A stretch of DNA of 64,000 nt, taken from the NCBI GenBank assembly GCA_024364735.1, contig JAGFNQ010009995.1:1-64000 (forward strand), in the 5' to 3' direction. Positions 32,818 to 44,893 of the stretch are shown here, in pieces (the stretch's first letter is position 1; every line of letters starts with the position of its first letter). The position numbers were made by a program, and so were the translations under genes. This DNA is from Boesenbergia rotunda (taxonomy: Eukaryota > Streptophyta > Magnoliopsida > Zingiberales > Zingiberaceae). The notes below the pieces were generated by a model. It saw only the letters and a program-made list of their open reading frames with translations, was not told where the DNA came from and did no database searches.

Positions 32818-34584
32818 GGTGCAGTGTGAGGAGCTCCTTTATCGGGCTGAGATTAGTTCGAAGATTACACCCCTCAGCTCCAACCTTCGTAAGTTGCTTT
32901 ACACCTGGCACAGTGCCTGGTGAATGCTAACTGATGCCCTCCCGCCTTTTACCCTGCAGGCGACATTATGTTTCCTCTCGTGATGAATAAGCTCCTGAAG
33001 TGGGACCAGGCTAATGAACAGGCGTTGATCCCAGGGTCGGTATCTTCGCCCCCGCAGGAATCCCCTCCGAGGGTGGCGAAGTGGAGGGAGAGCTATCGGC
33101 GGGCCCAGCAGTGCCAGAGGTCCACCAAGGCAGTGACGCCTTGGAGTCGCCCCTGATCTTTAAAGGGGGGCCACCTGCCACCATTGCGGAGGCTACACAG
33201 GAAAAAGAGGCGTCTCCACCGTCTGCCGTGCCTTCCACAATCCATGTGCCTGAAAAGAAACGTCGAGAGCATTGATCCCAACAGGATCGCCCTCTGAAAC
33301 AATTGAAGAAAGGCCTACGCTCGGCTGCCTCCGAGGATGCAGCTTCCCAGTCTCCGATCGTCGAGGCAAGATCTCCCTCCCCCGTCATCGCTACGTCTCT
33401 TCCCGTCATCGATGCCACAGCCCCTCCGGCCGACCTTCCAGCCATTCCTCGCTGCAAGGAGGTGTCCACGGGGCTGCCCCGCTCTCACCGGAAGGCTCCC
33501 CAGGCAAAGAAGAAAGCGACCGCCAGTTCTCAGTCCATCCGCATAAAGGGGGTCACTACTGAGGCATCGTCGAGTGCTTCAAATTCAGACGGAGATGTTC
33601 CTCACCCCAGTGACATCCCGGCCAGTCCGAGCCTCTTACTGAGGGGACTCCCATTCTATCGTGGCGGGTAGCTGGATTAGCCCACTACCTGGGCATGTTG
33701 CATCAATCCTTACTAGCGGTAAATATCCTGAGTGCACTCTTCATTTCATCTCAACATCCTTTTACTAGCTATCTGTATTTGCCCCATAGGTTGCCTCTAA
33801 CTGCACGGCCACGAGCCTCCTACTGCATGCTGGAGGGGTTATTGAAGACCTCCTGCGGTGGGTAGCGGATGCTGAGGCAGAAACCGTCCGGGCTCGCGAG
33901 GCTGGCCTCCTGCAGCTGGAGGTCAGCCGGGCCCTTCGAGAGAAAATTGAGCATCACTTGTCCGCCTTAATAATGGCCGAGGATACCCTGCATGGGAACG
34001 GACTCCGGGAATGCCTGGGATCCGAGAAGAACCAGGCACTGGAAGAGGAACTGCAGAAGCTATCACAAGAGCGGGATCAACTCCAGGCTCGCACAGGGGA
34101 GCTAGCTGATCAAGTTGACCTCTTGGAGTCTGCTAAGAAGGTCCTGGAGGACCGAGGCGCAGAACAAGAGCGCCTGATGGCTTTGCGAGAACATGACTTG
34201 GAACTGTCGAGCTCTTACGTAGTCGATCTCCAGGATCAAGTGATCCAAGCTAAAGCACAAGCTGCTGCTGCTTCTCATAAGCTCTAGGAAGTACAAGAGA
34301 TTCAGGCGCACTTGCTCCGAGAGGTGGAGGCACTGAAATCTGCCAAGGCGGAAGCCGAAGCCAAGGTACAACAGCAGCAGGGGGATCATGTAATTCAAGT
34401 ATCCCAGATTGAGGCGGGGTCCAAGGCCAAATTATTGGAATCGGAGGAGTACGCTGAGATAGTAACTATGCAAGCATTTAAGCACCTCAAATAGGGCTTC
34501 TACGGCGCTATCAAGCAGCTAGAGAAGGACCAGCTATTGAAACCCGGCTTCGACTTGCGCACAATAACTGTCCAACGCATCTAG
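32818..34584 (+). pseudogene. Antisense ORF of T1, main part (coiled coil)
   Basis: This is the rest of the + strand ORF of the Tat element, opposite to pol. Segments begin near MFPLVMNKLLKWDQANEQAL (32968), parallel to MFTKVMGRLIRWEEANKKAL in T2. A Pro/Ser-rich variable region follows, then a long coiled coil from 33958 (LEEELQKLSQERDQLQARTG). The end GFYGAIKQLEKDQLL matches GFHGAIDKLKKDQLL of T2. From 33958 to 34584 the frame is kept, with stops only (TAG at 34285, TAG near 34492). Earlier pieces lie in different frames, through introns or decay. Function is unknown; related ORFs are known in the Tat group. Confidence 0.7.
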
Positions 34585-34835
34585 GACGATCTGTCCCCCA
34601 AAGAGCAGGCTTTATAGGACACCTCCTATCATGTGCATAGCCTCCCCTAATCCTCCTTTGGCCACTGTAGCCTCTTCTTATTAAGCTATCTTTCCTAGGA
34701 CGAATGTTTGCTTGATTTGCCGTCGAACTGCTTATTTTTGGAGTGATTTCTTGTTTCCCTTAAAATGTCCGGTTTTGGTATCGGGTTGCTGGAGCAGGCA
34801 TGAGGCTTCTATCCATTCTTGGTCGGGCCTGTATA

Positions 34836-35812
34836 GCTCCGAGGCCAAGCCTACACACCGAGAGGTTGTAGTCATCTCCTGGCCGGGCATGTACAGCTCC
34901 GAGGCCAAGCCTACACACCGAGAGGCTGTAGGGTTTAATCAGTTCTTGGCTGAGCGTGTACAGTTCGAGGCCAAGCCTACACACCGAGAGGCTGTAGGGT
35001 TTTAATTAGCTCTTGGTCGGGCATGTACAACTCTGAGACGAAGCCTACACACCGAGAGACTGTAGGGTTTAATCAGCTCTTGGCCAGGCATGTACAGCTC
35101 CGAGGCCAGGCCTACACACCGAGAGGTTGTAGGGTTTAATCAACTCTTGGCCGGGCGTGTATAGCTCCGAGGTCAAGCCTACACACCGAGAGGCTGTAGG
35201 GTTTAATCATCTCTTGGTCGGGCATGTACAGCTCCGAGGCCAAGCCTACACACTGAGTGGTTGTAGGGTTTAATCAGCTCTTGGCCGGGCATGTACAACT
35301 CTGAGGCCAAGCCTACACACCGAGAAGCTATAGGGTTTAATCAGATCTTGGTCGGGCATGTATAGCTCCAAGGCTAAGCCTACACACCGAGAGGCTGTAG
35401 GGTTTAATCAGCTCTTGGCCGGGCATATACAGCTCCGAGGCCAAGCCTACACACCGAGAGGCTGTAGGGTTTAATCAGCTCTTGGCCGGGTATGTAGAGC
35501 TCCGAAGCCAAGCCTACACACCAAGAGGTTGTAGGGTTTAATCAGCTCTTGGCCGAGCGTGTACAGATCTGAGGCCAAGCATACACACCGAGAGGCTGTA
35601 GGGTTTAATCAGCTCTTGGCTGGGCATGTACAGCTCTGAGGCCAAGCCTACACACCGAGAGGCTATAGGGTTTAATCAGTTCTTGGCCGGGCGTGTACAG
35701 CTCCGAGGCCAAGCCTACACACCGAGAGGTTGTAGGGCTTAATCAGCTCTTAGCCGGGCATGTACAGCTCCGTGGCCAAGCCTACACACCGAGAGGCTAT
35801 AGGGTTTAATCA
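34836..35812 (+). repeat. 67-bp tandem repeat between T1 pol and the antisense ORF
   Basis: About 14-15 copies of a unit containing ggccaagcctacacaccgag and gggtttaatcagctcttggc are present, with only point differences. It is unrelated in sequence to the 111-bp array of T0 at the same position in the element. Confidence 0.92.
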
Positions 35813-35925
35813 CAGACGGAGACTTAGCGTTTTTTGAATGATATTCCGTTCACACCCTTTATTGATTACACGGAAAGGCAGTGAAGAAGTGAAAAATACA
35901 TCAAACAAATGCAGTACGCGGCAAC

Positions 35926-38137
35926 TCACTGAGTACAGTAGGGGCGGAGATGGTTAGCATGCCAGGGCCTTTCGTATCTCTTGCCTTTATTGTCTTCTAA
36001 ATAGTAGCTGACTCCTCTGAGTTTTTTGATGACGACGTAGGGGCCATCCCATTGCGGCTCCAATTTCCCGGGGTCACCTACCGGTTTTATTCTCTCCCAG
36101 GCTCGATCACCTACCTCGAAGCTACGGGCAATCACTCGACGATTATAGGCTAGCTGCATCCTTCTCTGATATGCCTCTAACCTTGCTGCGGCTTTATCCC
36201 GTACTCTAAGATGAGGTCCAGATCAATCAAATGCTCCTAGTCATTATCTTCCTTGCGATAATGTTATCGTCGCGTGGACTCATTCCCTACCTCCACCAAA
36301 ATGACGACTTCAAAGTCGTAGACCAGCTAGAAAGGGCTCTCGCCCGTTCCTTCTTTCGGGGAAGTCCGGTAGGACCACAGGATGCTGGGAAGTTCTTCGA
36401 CCCAGCTACCTCTGACATGGTCCAGCTTTATCTTGAGCCCTCGTAGAATTTCCCGATTGACGACTTCGGCTTGTCCATTGCTTTGCGGGTATGCGACTAA
36501 GGTGAAGGCCTACCGGATGCCCAATCCTTCACACCACTCCTTCAGCCTGCGTCCGGAGAATTGTCTCCCGTTGTCCGATACCAGCTTATGAGGAATGTCA
36601 TACCTGCAGACAATATCTCTCCATAGGACTTTCATTACTGCCCCCTCGGTGATGTTCGCCAGAGGTTCAACTTCCACCCACATAGAGAAGTAATCGACGA
36701 GGACTAACAGAAATTTCTTCTACTGGGGCCCGATGGGGAAGGGACCCACAATGTCCATTCCCCACTGGTTGAAAGGGAATGATACTGTAGAAACTCGCAA
36801 GGGCTCCGTTGGGCGGTGAGACACATGTTGATGCCTCTGACAGGCCTCGCATCTGGCCACAAAATTGAGCGAGTCAGCCTGCAAGGTGGACCAAAAGTAC
36901 CCCGCCAAAAGGATCTTCCGGAACAGAGATTTTACTCCGATGTGACTCCCACAGATGCCTTCGTGTACCTCCCTCATCACGTAACCGGTCTCCTCCGGCC
37001 CGATGCATTTTAGGAGGGGTCGGGCGAATGCCTTCCTGTAGAGCTGATCTTCGATAAGGTGAACCTAGCTGCCCGTCAACGAAACAGCCGGCTTTCCTGG
37101 GGCCCCCTAGGAAGGGAGCCATCCCAAAGGAATGCTATGTAGGGATCCCTTCAGTCTGGTCGGCTGTCTGCTTCGATCTCCTCCCCAACTTGAGCCACCA
37201 TCGTTTCTGCTACACTAGGCTCGTTCAACTGCCAGGTAGATATGGAGCTGGCTAGCTCATCGGCCCGCACATTATCCGACTGGGAGATCTTGTGTAGGAT
37301 GACCTCCGAGAAGGAGGCCTTTAGCCGTTCGTAGAGGGCTATATACTTCTACAGCCATTCATACCTGACTTCAAAACTGCCTATTATCTGCTGCGCCACC
37401 AGTTGTGAATCTGAGTATACCATGACCCGACGGGCCCCCATGTGCCTGGCGGCCTGCAGGCCAACTAAGATCGCCTCATATTTGGCCTCATTGTTGGTGG
37501 CTTTGAAGTGAAGTCGGATAGATAGATGCAAAGTATCTCCCTAGGGGAAACCATTAGCACTCCCACCCCGCTATGCTGGCTGTTGGAGGATCCATCTACA
37601 TAAACCTTCCACATACCTTCGGTCTCCTTCTCCGGGATAGTTTCCAGCATGAAGTCGGAGAGGGCTTGGGCCTTGATAGCGGCTCGAGGCTGATACTCGA
37701 TGTCGTATTCGCTTAACTCTGTCGTCCATTTAATCAACATGCCCGAAGCTTCTGGGTTAGTGAGGACTCGGGCGAGCGGGCTATTGGTGAGGACCATGAT
37801 GGAGTGCGCTAAGAAGTATGACCTTAACCTTTGGGCCATCAGGACCAAGGCGTAGGCCAGTTTTTCCATTATGGTGTATTGCGTTTCAGCGTCCTTTAGG
37901 AGGTGCCCAAAGAAATAAATGAGATATTGTACCCGATCCTGTTCTCTGACGAGCGTCGATCCCACCGCTTGCTTGACTGCTGATAAATAGACAAATAAGG
38001 TCTCACCTTCCACTGGTTTGTGCAAGATAGGGAGGTACGCCAGATAAGTCTTCAGTTCTGCAAAGGCCTTCGCGCACTGGTTATCCCACTCGAACTTAGC
38101 GGCTTTCCTCAAGATCTTGAAGAATGGGAGGGCTCTG
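35926..38137 (-). pseudogene. T1 pol, RNase H to integrase part
   Basis: On the - strand from 38137: RNase H (FEWDNQCAKAFAELKTYLAY; YQPRAAIKAQALSDFM at its end), then the extra archaeal-type RNase H of the Tat lineage (FKATNNEAKYEAILVGLQAA at 37500). The integrase zinc finger follows (VHEGICGSHIG then CEACQRHQHV), the start of the catalytic core (NQWGMDIVGPFP at 36740), and the C-terminal domain with YNRRVIARSFEVGDRAWERI and GPYVVIKKL, ending at 35926. Several stops and frame changes between 37130 and 36170 make it inactive. It joins 51208-52283 once element C is removed. Confidence 0.85.
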
Positions 38138-39694
38138 TGTTGGTGCAGGAAGCACCATATCGAACCTTGTTTTGATATTGGCAAAGGATTCAAAGTTAAG
38201 TATTATTTGTTATCTAATAATGTTACTCAAGTGTGCAGGAAAAGTCCTAGCGAAGGGCTGCTAGGCACCTGGCGAAGGACTGTCAGGAAACAAAGTCCTA
38301 GCGAAGGGCTGCTAGGCACCTGGCGAAGGACTGCCAGGAAACAAAGACCTAGCGAAGGACTGCTAGGCACCCGGCGAAGGGCTGCTGGGAATCAAAGACC
38401 TGGCGAAGGGCTGCTAGGCACCTGGAGAAGAATGCCAGGATACAAAGTCCTAGCGAAGGACTGCTAGGCACTGGCGAAGGAATGCCAGGGTACAAAGCCC
38501 TAGCGAAGGACTGCTAGGCACTGGCTAAGGAATGCCAGGGTACTAAAGCCCTAGCGAAGGACTGCTAGGCGCCAGGCGAAGGACAGCTTGGGACTGAAGA
38601 CCTGGCGAAGGAATGCTAGGCACCGGGCGAAGGACAGCTCGGTAACCAAGACCTGGCGAAGGACCGCTAGGCAAAAGTCCAACCGGAGGAGCCGGTTGGC
38701 ATCAGGTATATTCTCCCGAGAGGAGTAGGTGAGGACGCGTTCCCCGTCGAGGGAACAGTAGGCGTCAGTTCGACCAAGGGCTTCATTTTGGAGGCCCAAA
38801 GTCAGAACCAAGACAGCTAAGGCTGTATAAACTAACATCTTATTGCCTTATGGTGTTTTGGACTAACCCTGGATGCAGGACCGAAGGAACGAGTGTCTGC
38901 AGCTCAGAGAGCCTCAAAGGAGTGAGGCAACAGCTGACCAGGGCGCCCGGAGTGTCCCGGGCGCCCCCAAGGTGAACACAAAACACATAATGCAATGGAA
39001 GGCTTCGACAGCTCATGTTCGGGGCGCCCCCGTGCTCCCGGGTGACCCCACTGCTCCCGGGCACCCCCAGGGTCCCGGGCGCCCCCAGTACAAGCTATCG
39101 AAGCAGGCTCAGCGAAGCCAAGAGGATAAGAGTTTGACCCGGTCAATGCGGGCGCCCCCAGCGTCCCGGGCGCCCCGGTCAAGATCTAATCCCGAGTTTG
39201 AAGGGATCAGAAGCTGACCGAGTTAAAGCCGGATCGGCCGACACGTGGGGGGGCGCCCCCGACGTTCCGGGCGCCCCCTGGTGCTATAAAAGGACCCTCG
39301 AACCAAGGCTTCAGGACAACAATCTTTTCAACGCTTCCACGCTCTTCTGCTCCCGCGCTCTGCTCCGGAAACCTCCCAACACGAGCGGACGACGTCCCTC
39401 CGCTCCAAGATTCAATCTACACTGGACGTCGGTAACAAAGAGCAATTTTTATTTAAGTTTACTATACTTCAATTGTACAACTTTTGTAATCGATTTTTTG
39501 CGAACTTATAGAATTGCCCGCAGAAAACGGTCAACGACCGTGGGCCTTGGAGTAGGAGTCGACCTAGGCTCCGAACCAAGTAAAACTACCTGTGTTCGTG
39601 ATCTGTGTTTATTCCGCTGCGTAATTTCTCTAACTCTAAAATCCGAACGTTTACCGATATTCACCCCCCCTCTATCGGTTCTCTCGATCCAACA
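38138..39694 (+). repeat. 5' LTR of element C (1557 bp)
   Basis: It starts tgttggtgcaggaagcacca. A tandem repeat of about 52 bp (cctagcgaagggctgctagg and cctggcgaaggactgccagg) fills 38246-38670. GC-rich gggcgcccc palindromes fill 38940-39280. A G-box cacgtg is at 39242-39247 and a TATA box tataaaag at 39285-39292. The frames at 38873-39743 are LTR artefacts. Confidence 0.92.
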
Positions 39695-39696
39695 AG

Positions 39697-39708
39697 TGGT
39701 ATCAGAGC
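39697..39708 (+). other. Primer binding site of the outer element C
   Basis: tggtatcagagc, two bases after the LTR end. Confidence 0.9.
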
Positions 39709-40236
39709 GGGGTAGTTCAAACTTGGTGCAACCACCAGTTTGAAATTTTTTTCGAATTTACAAAGTTTTTTTAATCTTATTTCTTTTCTTTCTCGTTAAT
39801 CGAGGTTAGTGTAACACCACTCGATCTTTTTCAAATAAATAATATTTGTAGGTATGTTTAAAATATTCTTACGTCTTTTTCAATTTTGAATTCTTATTTT
39901 TTCACCATAAGTCAAAATTGATAAAACGAACAATTTTTGAAAATTTGTCATAAACTTTTTTTTATTATTTTAATATTTTTCTCGAAATTCATGCTAAGCA
40001 AATTTTTTCCCAAACAGTAAATTCTTACCTTTTCATCATTAATCAGAATTAATAAAGTCAACATTTTCAAAAATTAGTCATAATTTTTTTCTCCATTATT
40101 TTATTATTATTTTACCTCGAAATTCGTGCAAACTCCTTTTTGAGCTAGTATTTTTTCTCTCTCCCGCACTACTAATCCAAGACCAAGTCTTGGTACATCT
40201 CCATCTTTTCTTTTTGTGCGCAAGATTTATCCTTAA

Positions 40237-40561
40237 ATGGCCAATCAAGAATGAAACAGTGTTCGTCCGCCTCTATTCTCTGGCGAGAACTTCAGAACCT
40301 GGAAGAGTCTAATGGAATCCCACCTAAAGGCCCATCTAGATCTATGGATGATAATCCAAATGGGGTTTACAGTACCTACAGAAGATGGAATGTCGATCGC
40401 CTGGGATAAACTGGACGAACCAACTTTGAGGAAGATCGAGGCAGATGCAAAGGCGACTGCAATACTACAATGTGGCCTAACCAATGAAGAAATGAAGCAG
40501 GTTGGATCCTTCAACTGTGCTAAAGAGATGTGGGAGAAGCTAATCAATCTACACGAAGAGA
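40237..40561 (+). pseudogene. Outer element C gag, first part
   Basis: Copia gag start (MANQE, then a TGA where the inner copy has Trp). It continues in frame through FRTWKSLMESHLKAHLDLWM and ends at EKLINLHEE where the inner element inserted. The second part resumes at 46331 in the same frame. The TGG to TGA change at codon 6 would block translation. Confidence 0.82.
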
Positions 40562-40667
40562 TGTGTTCGCGTGTTTGCCTTTATCTTCCGCTGTGCAATC
40601 GCTTTCTACATAAATCCGAACGATTTTCGATATTCACCCCCCCTCTATCGGTTTTCTCGATCCAACA
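40562..40667 (+). repeat. Truncated 5' LTR of inner element C2 (106 bp)
   Basis: It starts TG (tgtgttcgcgtgtttgcctt) and ends gatccaaca. It corresponds only to the last part of the LTR at 46210-46326. Confidence 0.85.
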
Positions 40668-41196
40668 AGTGGTATCAGAGCGGGGAAGCTCAAAATTGAT
40701 GCAACCACCAATTTGAGAGTATTTTCGGATTTTACGAAATAATTTTAATTTTTTTATCTTTTTCGTTGATTGAGGTTGGTGCAACACTACTCAATCTCGT
40801 TCGCTTTTTTTAAAATATTCTTACGTCTTTTTCAATTTTGAATGCTCATTTTTTTCCTATAAGTCAGAATTAATAAAACGATCAATTTCTAAAAATTTGT
40901 CATAAACTTTTTTTTATTATTTTAATATTTTTCTCAAAATTCGTGCTACTTTAATTCGAGCAAAAATTTTTCTCAAACATTAAATCCTTATTTTTTATTA
41001 TTATTAATCAGAATTGAGAAAATCAACATTTTCAAAAATTTATCATAAATTATTTTCATTATTTTATTATTATTCTGCCTCGAAATTCGTGCAAATTTTT
41101 TTTTTGGCTATTTTTTCCCCTTCTCCCGCACTACTAATCCAAGACCAAGTCTTGGTACATTTCTATTATTTCTTTTGTGTGCAAGGATCATTTTTA

Positions 41197-42315
41197 ATGG
41201 CCAATCAAGAATGGAATAGCATTCGTCCACCGCTCTTCTCTGGCGAAAATTTCAACTCCTGGAGAAGTCAAATGGAATCCCACCTGATGGCTAATCTAGA
41301 TTTATGGTCGATAATCCAAACGGGGTTCAGATTCCCCACGGAAGATGGAACATCGATCGCTTGGGACAAATTGGACGAACCAACTCTAAGGAAGATCGAG
41401 ACTGATGCTAAGGCAACAGTAATCATACAATGCGGTCTAACTAACGAACAACTCGAACTAGTAGGTTCATGCAGATGTGCTAGAGAAATCTGGGAAAAAC
41501 TGATTGACCTTCACCAAGAGATCTCAGATGAAGAAGAAGATCAGGTAAGTTATCTTGCCCTTTCGGTCCAAGCACAAACAGTCGAGTCAGAGTCTGAACC
41601 CGAAGTCGAACCAGAATCAGACGACAAATTGACTGAGACGGTAACCGATTTTGAATTCTTTTCAAAATTTGAATTAAATAATCAAACAGATACTGTAATG
41701 GTCGAGGAAGGTGTAAATTCTTTTGCAGGGAAAAATCTCAAAGAACCACCAAAGAAGGAGCTTCAACTAGTACCCGAGTCCGACTCAGACACAGAATCAG
41801 AAGATAAGCCTAGATCCGAGGCGGCAAGAATCAAGGGGGAGATTCCCAATAAGGAACCAAAAGGTAAAAGTGTAAAATCAGATTTTAAAAATCATGTAAT
41901 TTGTTACACATGCAGGGAGAGAGGGCACTACCAAAGTGAGTGTCCTACTCGTAAGATTCAAATGACACCACCGATGGCGACAAAGGAACCAGTTCCAATA
42001 GCACGAAGGGACAAAAGTCGCATCCAATGCTTCAAGTGCCAGGAGTTCGGGCATTACCAACGTGAATGCACAGATAAAAGAGCTACCAAGAATGCCGGAC
42101 AAACGATCGACAAAGGTAAATTTACAGTATTTGAAAATCCGTTATTTACCTTGAATAATGTGATTGATTCATGTAACTTAATTAAAGCAAACTTTAGAAA
42201 ATTGAAACAAGAAAATGAAACCCTAAAAAATAAGGTCAATAAGTTAGAAAATTTAATTCATAATCTTGCTGATTTCGAAAATCCGGAGTATTACTCCAAT
42301 TGTGACCTTACTTAG
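41197..42315 (+). CDS. Gag of inner element C2 with two zinc knuckles
   Basis: The protein has 372 residues. The start is the ATG at 41197, in the setting shared with the outer copy (taatggccaatcaagaatgg); the frame is open upstream to 41014 but that part is leader. N-terminal copia gag domain: RPPLFSGENFNSWRSQME, then KLDEPTLRKIETDAKA and REIWEKLIDLHQEI. An acidic Glu/Ser-rich middle follows. Two CCHC knuckles, CYTCRERGHYQSEC and CFKCQEFGHYQREC (about residues 232-289), would bind nucleic acid. A short coiled coil (LKQENETLKNKVNKLENLIH) precedes the end. The frame is intact, so this is a candidate active gag. No pol follows. Confidence 0.88.
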   Translation: MANQEWNSIRPPLFSGENFNSWRSQMESHLMANLDLWSIIQTGFRFPTEDGTSIAWDKLDEPTLRKIETDAKATVIIQCGLTNEQLELVGSCRCAREIWEKLIDLHQEISDEEEDQVSYLALSVQAQTVESESEPEVEPESDDKLTETVTDFEFFSKFELNNQTDTVMVEEGVNSFAGKNLKEPPKKELQLVPESDSDTESEDKPRSEAARIKGEIPNKEPKGKSVKSDFKNHVICYTCRERGHYQSECPTRKIQMTPPMATKEPVPIARRDKSRIQCFKCQEFGHYQRECTDKRATKNAGQTIDKGKFTVFENPLFTLNNVIDSCNLIKANFRKLKQENETLKNKVNKLENLIHNLADFENPEYYSNCDLT

Positions 42316-44879
42316 ACAATTGCTAGTTTTAATTGTATGTTGCTTTTATTTTAGTTATTTTTTTTAATTAGGATTGGTTAGTTTAAGGACTAAAATGATT
42401 TAATTGAAGTTTGAACAACATAGTATTGGGTGGAGGTGAGATGATAGTACGTTAGGGAAGCCATTTTGGCAGAACTAGCCGAAGCTACCGATCCAAGATC
42501 CAAACTAGTTAGACCAGAATTTATCAAAAAGTGATTTTGAAGATGAAATTTCACTAAAAGGCTTTGTCTAGGAAAGGGTTGATGATCCAATAAGGCTACG
42601 GCCAAAGAAGGCCTAGTGCCTCGCCAAGACCTGGAAGCCAATTTTTGAAATTCAAATTCAAGTTACTTCTTGTCAAATTCAAATCTAACACAAATTTCAA
42701 TTGATCTTAGACTCAACTACTTTTTCAAAATAAAGTTAACATTCATTAAAATAGTTTTCAAAGTTAATTCAATTTTTCAAAATAAATCTTTCTATTAAAA
42801 TATTTATCTCACAAAACCCATAAGGTTAACATGCTTGATCATGTAGAACTGGGTGAGACATCTAGGACCTAAAAGCATAATTCACTATCCTTTTAAATAA
42901 ATAAAAAGGTTTGCAAAAGTTATTCAAAATTTTTCAAATTAATTCAGTTTACTGTACCCTCCTTTTCATCTCTATTTTTTTAAAATATTGAATTTCATGT
43001 TAAAATAGACCCATTTTAAATAGAATCTTGTTTGGTTTAGTTATTGATTGGTAAAACATAGTCAACTGAGTCAAGCTTGGGGAACACAGTCAAACCCTAG
43101 TCAACATAGTCAAACCTGGTCAACACTGAAGTTCCTTAAAGAACTTAAATAAAAGTCAGACTGTGTCAGATACAGGGGGAGTTTCTTTTAATACTTTTCA
43201 AAAAATTAAATTGTTTTTCAAAAACCTTATGCTCTAAATCTTATTATCATGTCGATAAGGTTTTCAAAAATTGATTCAAAAACCTTCGTATACTACTATC
43301 TGTTTGAAAATTATCATCATTTCAAAATATTTTTCGAAAACTATTTTAAAAAATGTATCTCCTTGAAAGTTATCATACTCAGAAGGTTATTCAAAATTAT
43401 TCTTTTGATTTTAATAAACCCTAAAGACACAGAGGAAGGTCCACTTCATGATCTACAAGGACTCCTAGGATGTGTCAAATTTAGGGGGAGTTTGAGTCAA
43501 AAGAAGAATTTCTGAAATATTTTTTTTGGTAATTATTTGTTTTGAAATTGTTAGATAAATTCCTTTGATCTGAACTGAACCCTAAAGACTTAGAGGAAGA
43601 ATACTTGTGGTCAACAAGCTTCCGAGGACTATATCAAATTTAGGGGGAGGTTAAATTAAATGAATTATTGAACATTTCAAAATAATATGTTGTAATACAT
43701 TAAGTTTTCAAAATTCTTTTGAAAATACAAGTAATTTGCCTTTAAAATATGGTTTAGTAAATCATTTTTGAAATACCTTTAGAAGTAATATTTGCTTGAA
43801 TCTTGAGAATTTCCAGGACACTTAGGAAAATGTCCTTGTAGTTAACAAGGGTTCCTAGGATTGTGTCAGACTGGAAAAGAAACCTAGTCAAGTAAAATAT
43901 TATGTTTTCAAAATGCATAACATTCTTCTCATAACATTTTGTTTCAAAAGTACTTTTATTTTCAAAAAGGCATACTATCTTTTAAAAGTACTTCTATATA
44001 ATGTTTTCAAAAGTACTAATACTTTTCAAGGCAATAATGTTCTAAGCACGTGAATCTTCTCAAAAACTTGCCTACAAATATTTTTATGTTTTCAAAACTC
44101 ATAGGCTTTGATACACAAACTTACTTCAAAATATATTCCAGGGGAAGAGCAAGAAAGAGAGAAATTTTTTTTTTCATTTAGACTTTTATCTCTTTTTCAA
44201 AAAGTAAAGCAAAATTTTTAAGTACTTCAAATTATTTTTAAGAGCTAAACTACTTCAAGTGCTTTCAAGTATTTCTAGTGCTTCAAATTTTTTAAGTATG
44301 TCTCAATCTTTCAAACGTTTTTAAGTACATGTTTTTTTTCTAAGTAAAATTTTTTTCTTAGTAAATTTGTCTGAGCAAAAACTTTTTGAAAATTTTGACA
44401 AATGTCTCTAAGTAAATATTTTTTGAAAAACTATGTTGCAAGATTTTGCAAGCTTTCTCTAAAATATAAGGAGAAGAGTTGTAACATTAAGGGGGAGCTT
44501 CATGTATTTTCAAACCATCTATTACGTTGAACATCATTTTTTTAAATTATGAAATCCATTACTTAAAGTTTTTCTTAAAAACTATGTTTTTAAACTCCTT
44601 TACTTAAATCTATTTTGGTAAAACTCAAAACTCCCTATTAGATACCTTGTTCACCCATGTTTGTTTTTGATATATGTCAAAGGGGGAGGAAAGGTCAAAG
44701 TTAAGTGTTAAGCTAAGTAGTTTATAACACAATTATTCAGGGGGAGTATGAGAAAATTTTTTCTGTTCAAATTACATTGGTTTTAGACTTTTAAGAATTG
44801 CTATGTTTCATTGGTCTTAAACATTAGTGCTTAAACCATTATAATTTTTACTTAACTTTGAATTGTGTTGCCATAAATC
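42316..44879 (+). other. Non-coding spacer of inner element C2
   Basis: AT-rich, dominated by ttttcaaaa words. GGGGGAG motifs recur near 43173, 43484, 43644, 44491, 44683 and 44741 before the true tract. No frame of interest. It opens with a conserved block (tagtattgggtggaggtgag) shared with the outer copy. Confidence 0.75.
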
Positions 44880-44892
44880 AAAAAGGGGGAGA
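44880..44892 (+). other. Polypurine tract of inner element C2
   Basis: aaaaagggggaga immediately before the LTR at 44894. Confidence 0.85.
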
Positions 44893-44893
44893 T

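Noticed and set aside
38246..38670. Long frames rich in SPSEGLLGTWRR repeats read as a repeat protein
   Set aside because: They translate the 52-bp LTR tandem repeat and sit wholly inside LTRs of element C (also at 44986 and 49741).
39198..39743. 181-codon ORF and its homologues at 45381-46106 and 50703-51236
   Set aside because: They lie in the LTRs and read across the primer region; no domain is recognised, and they follow GC-rich palindromes.
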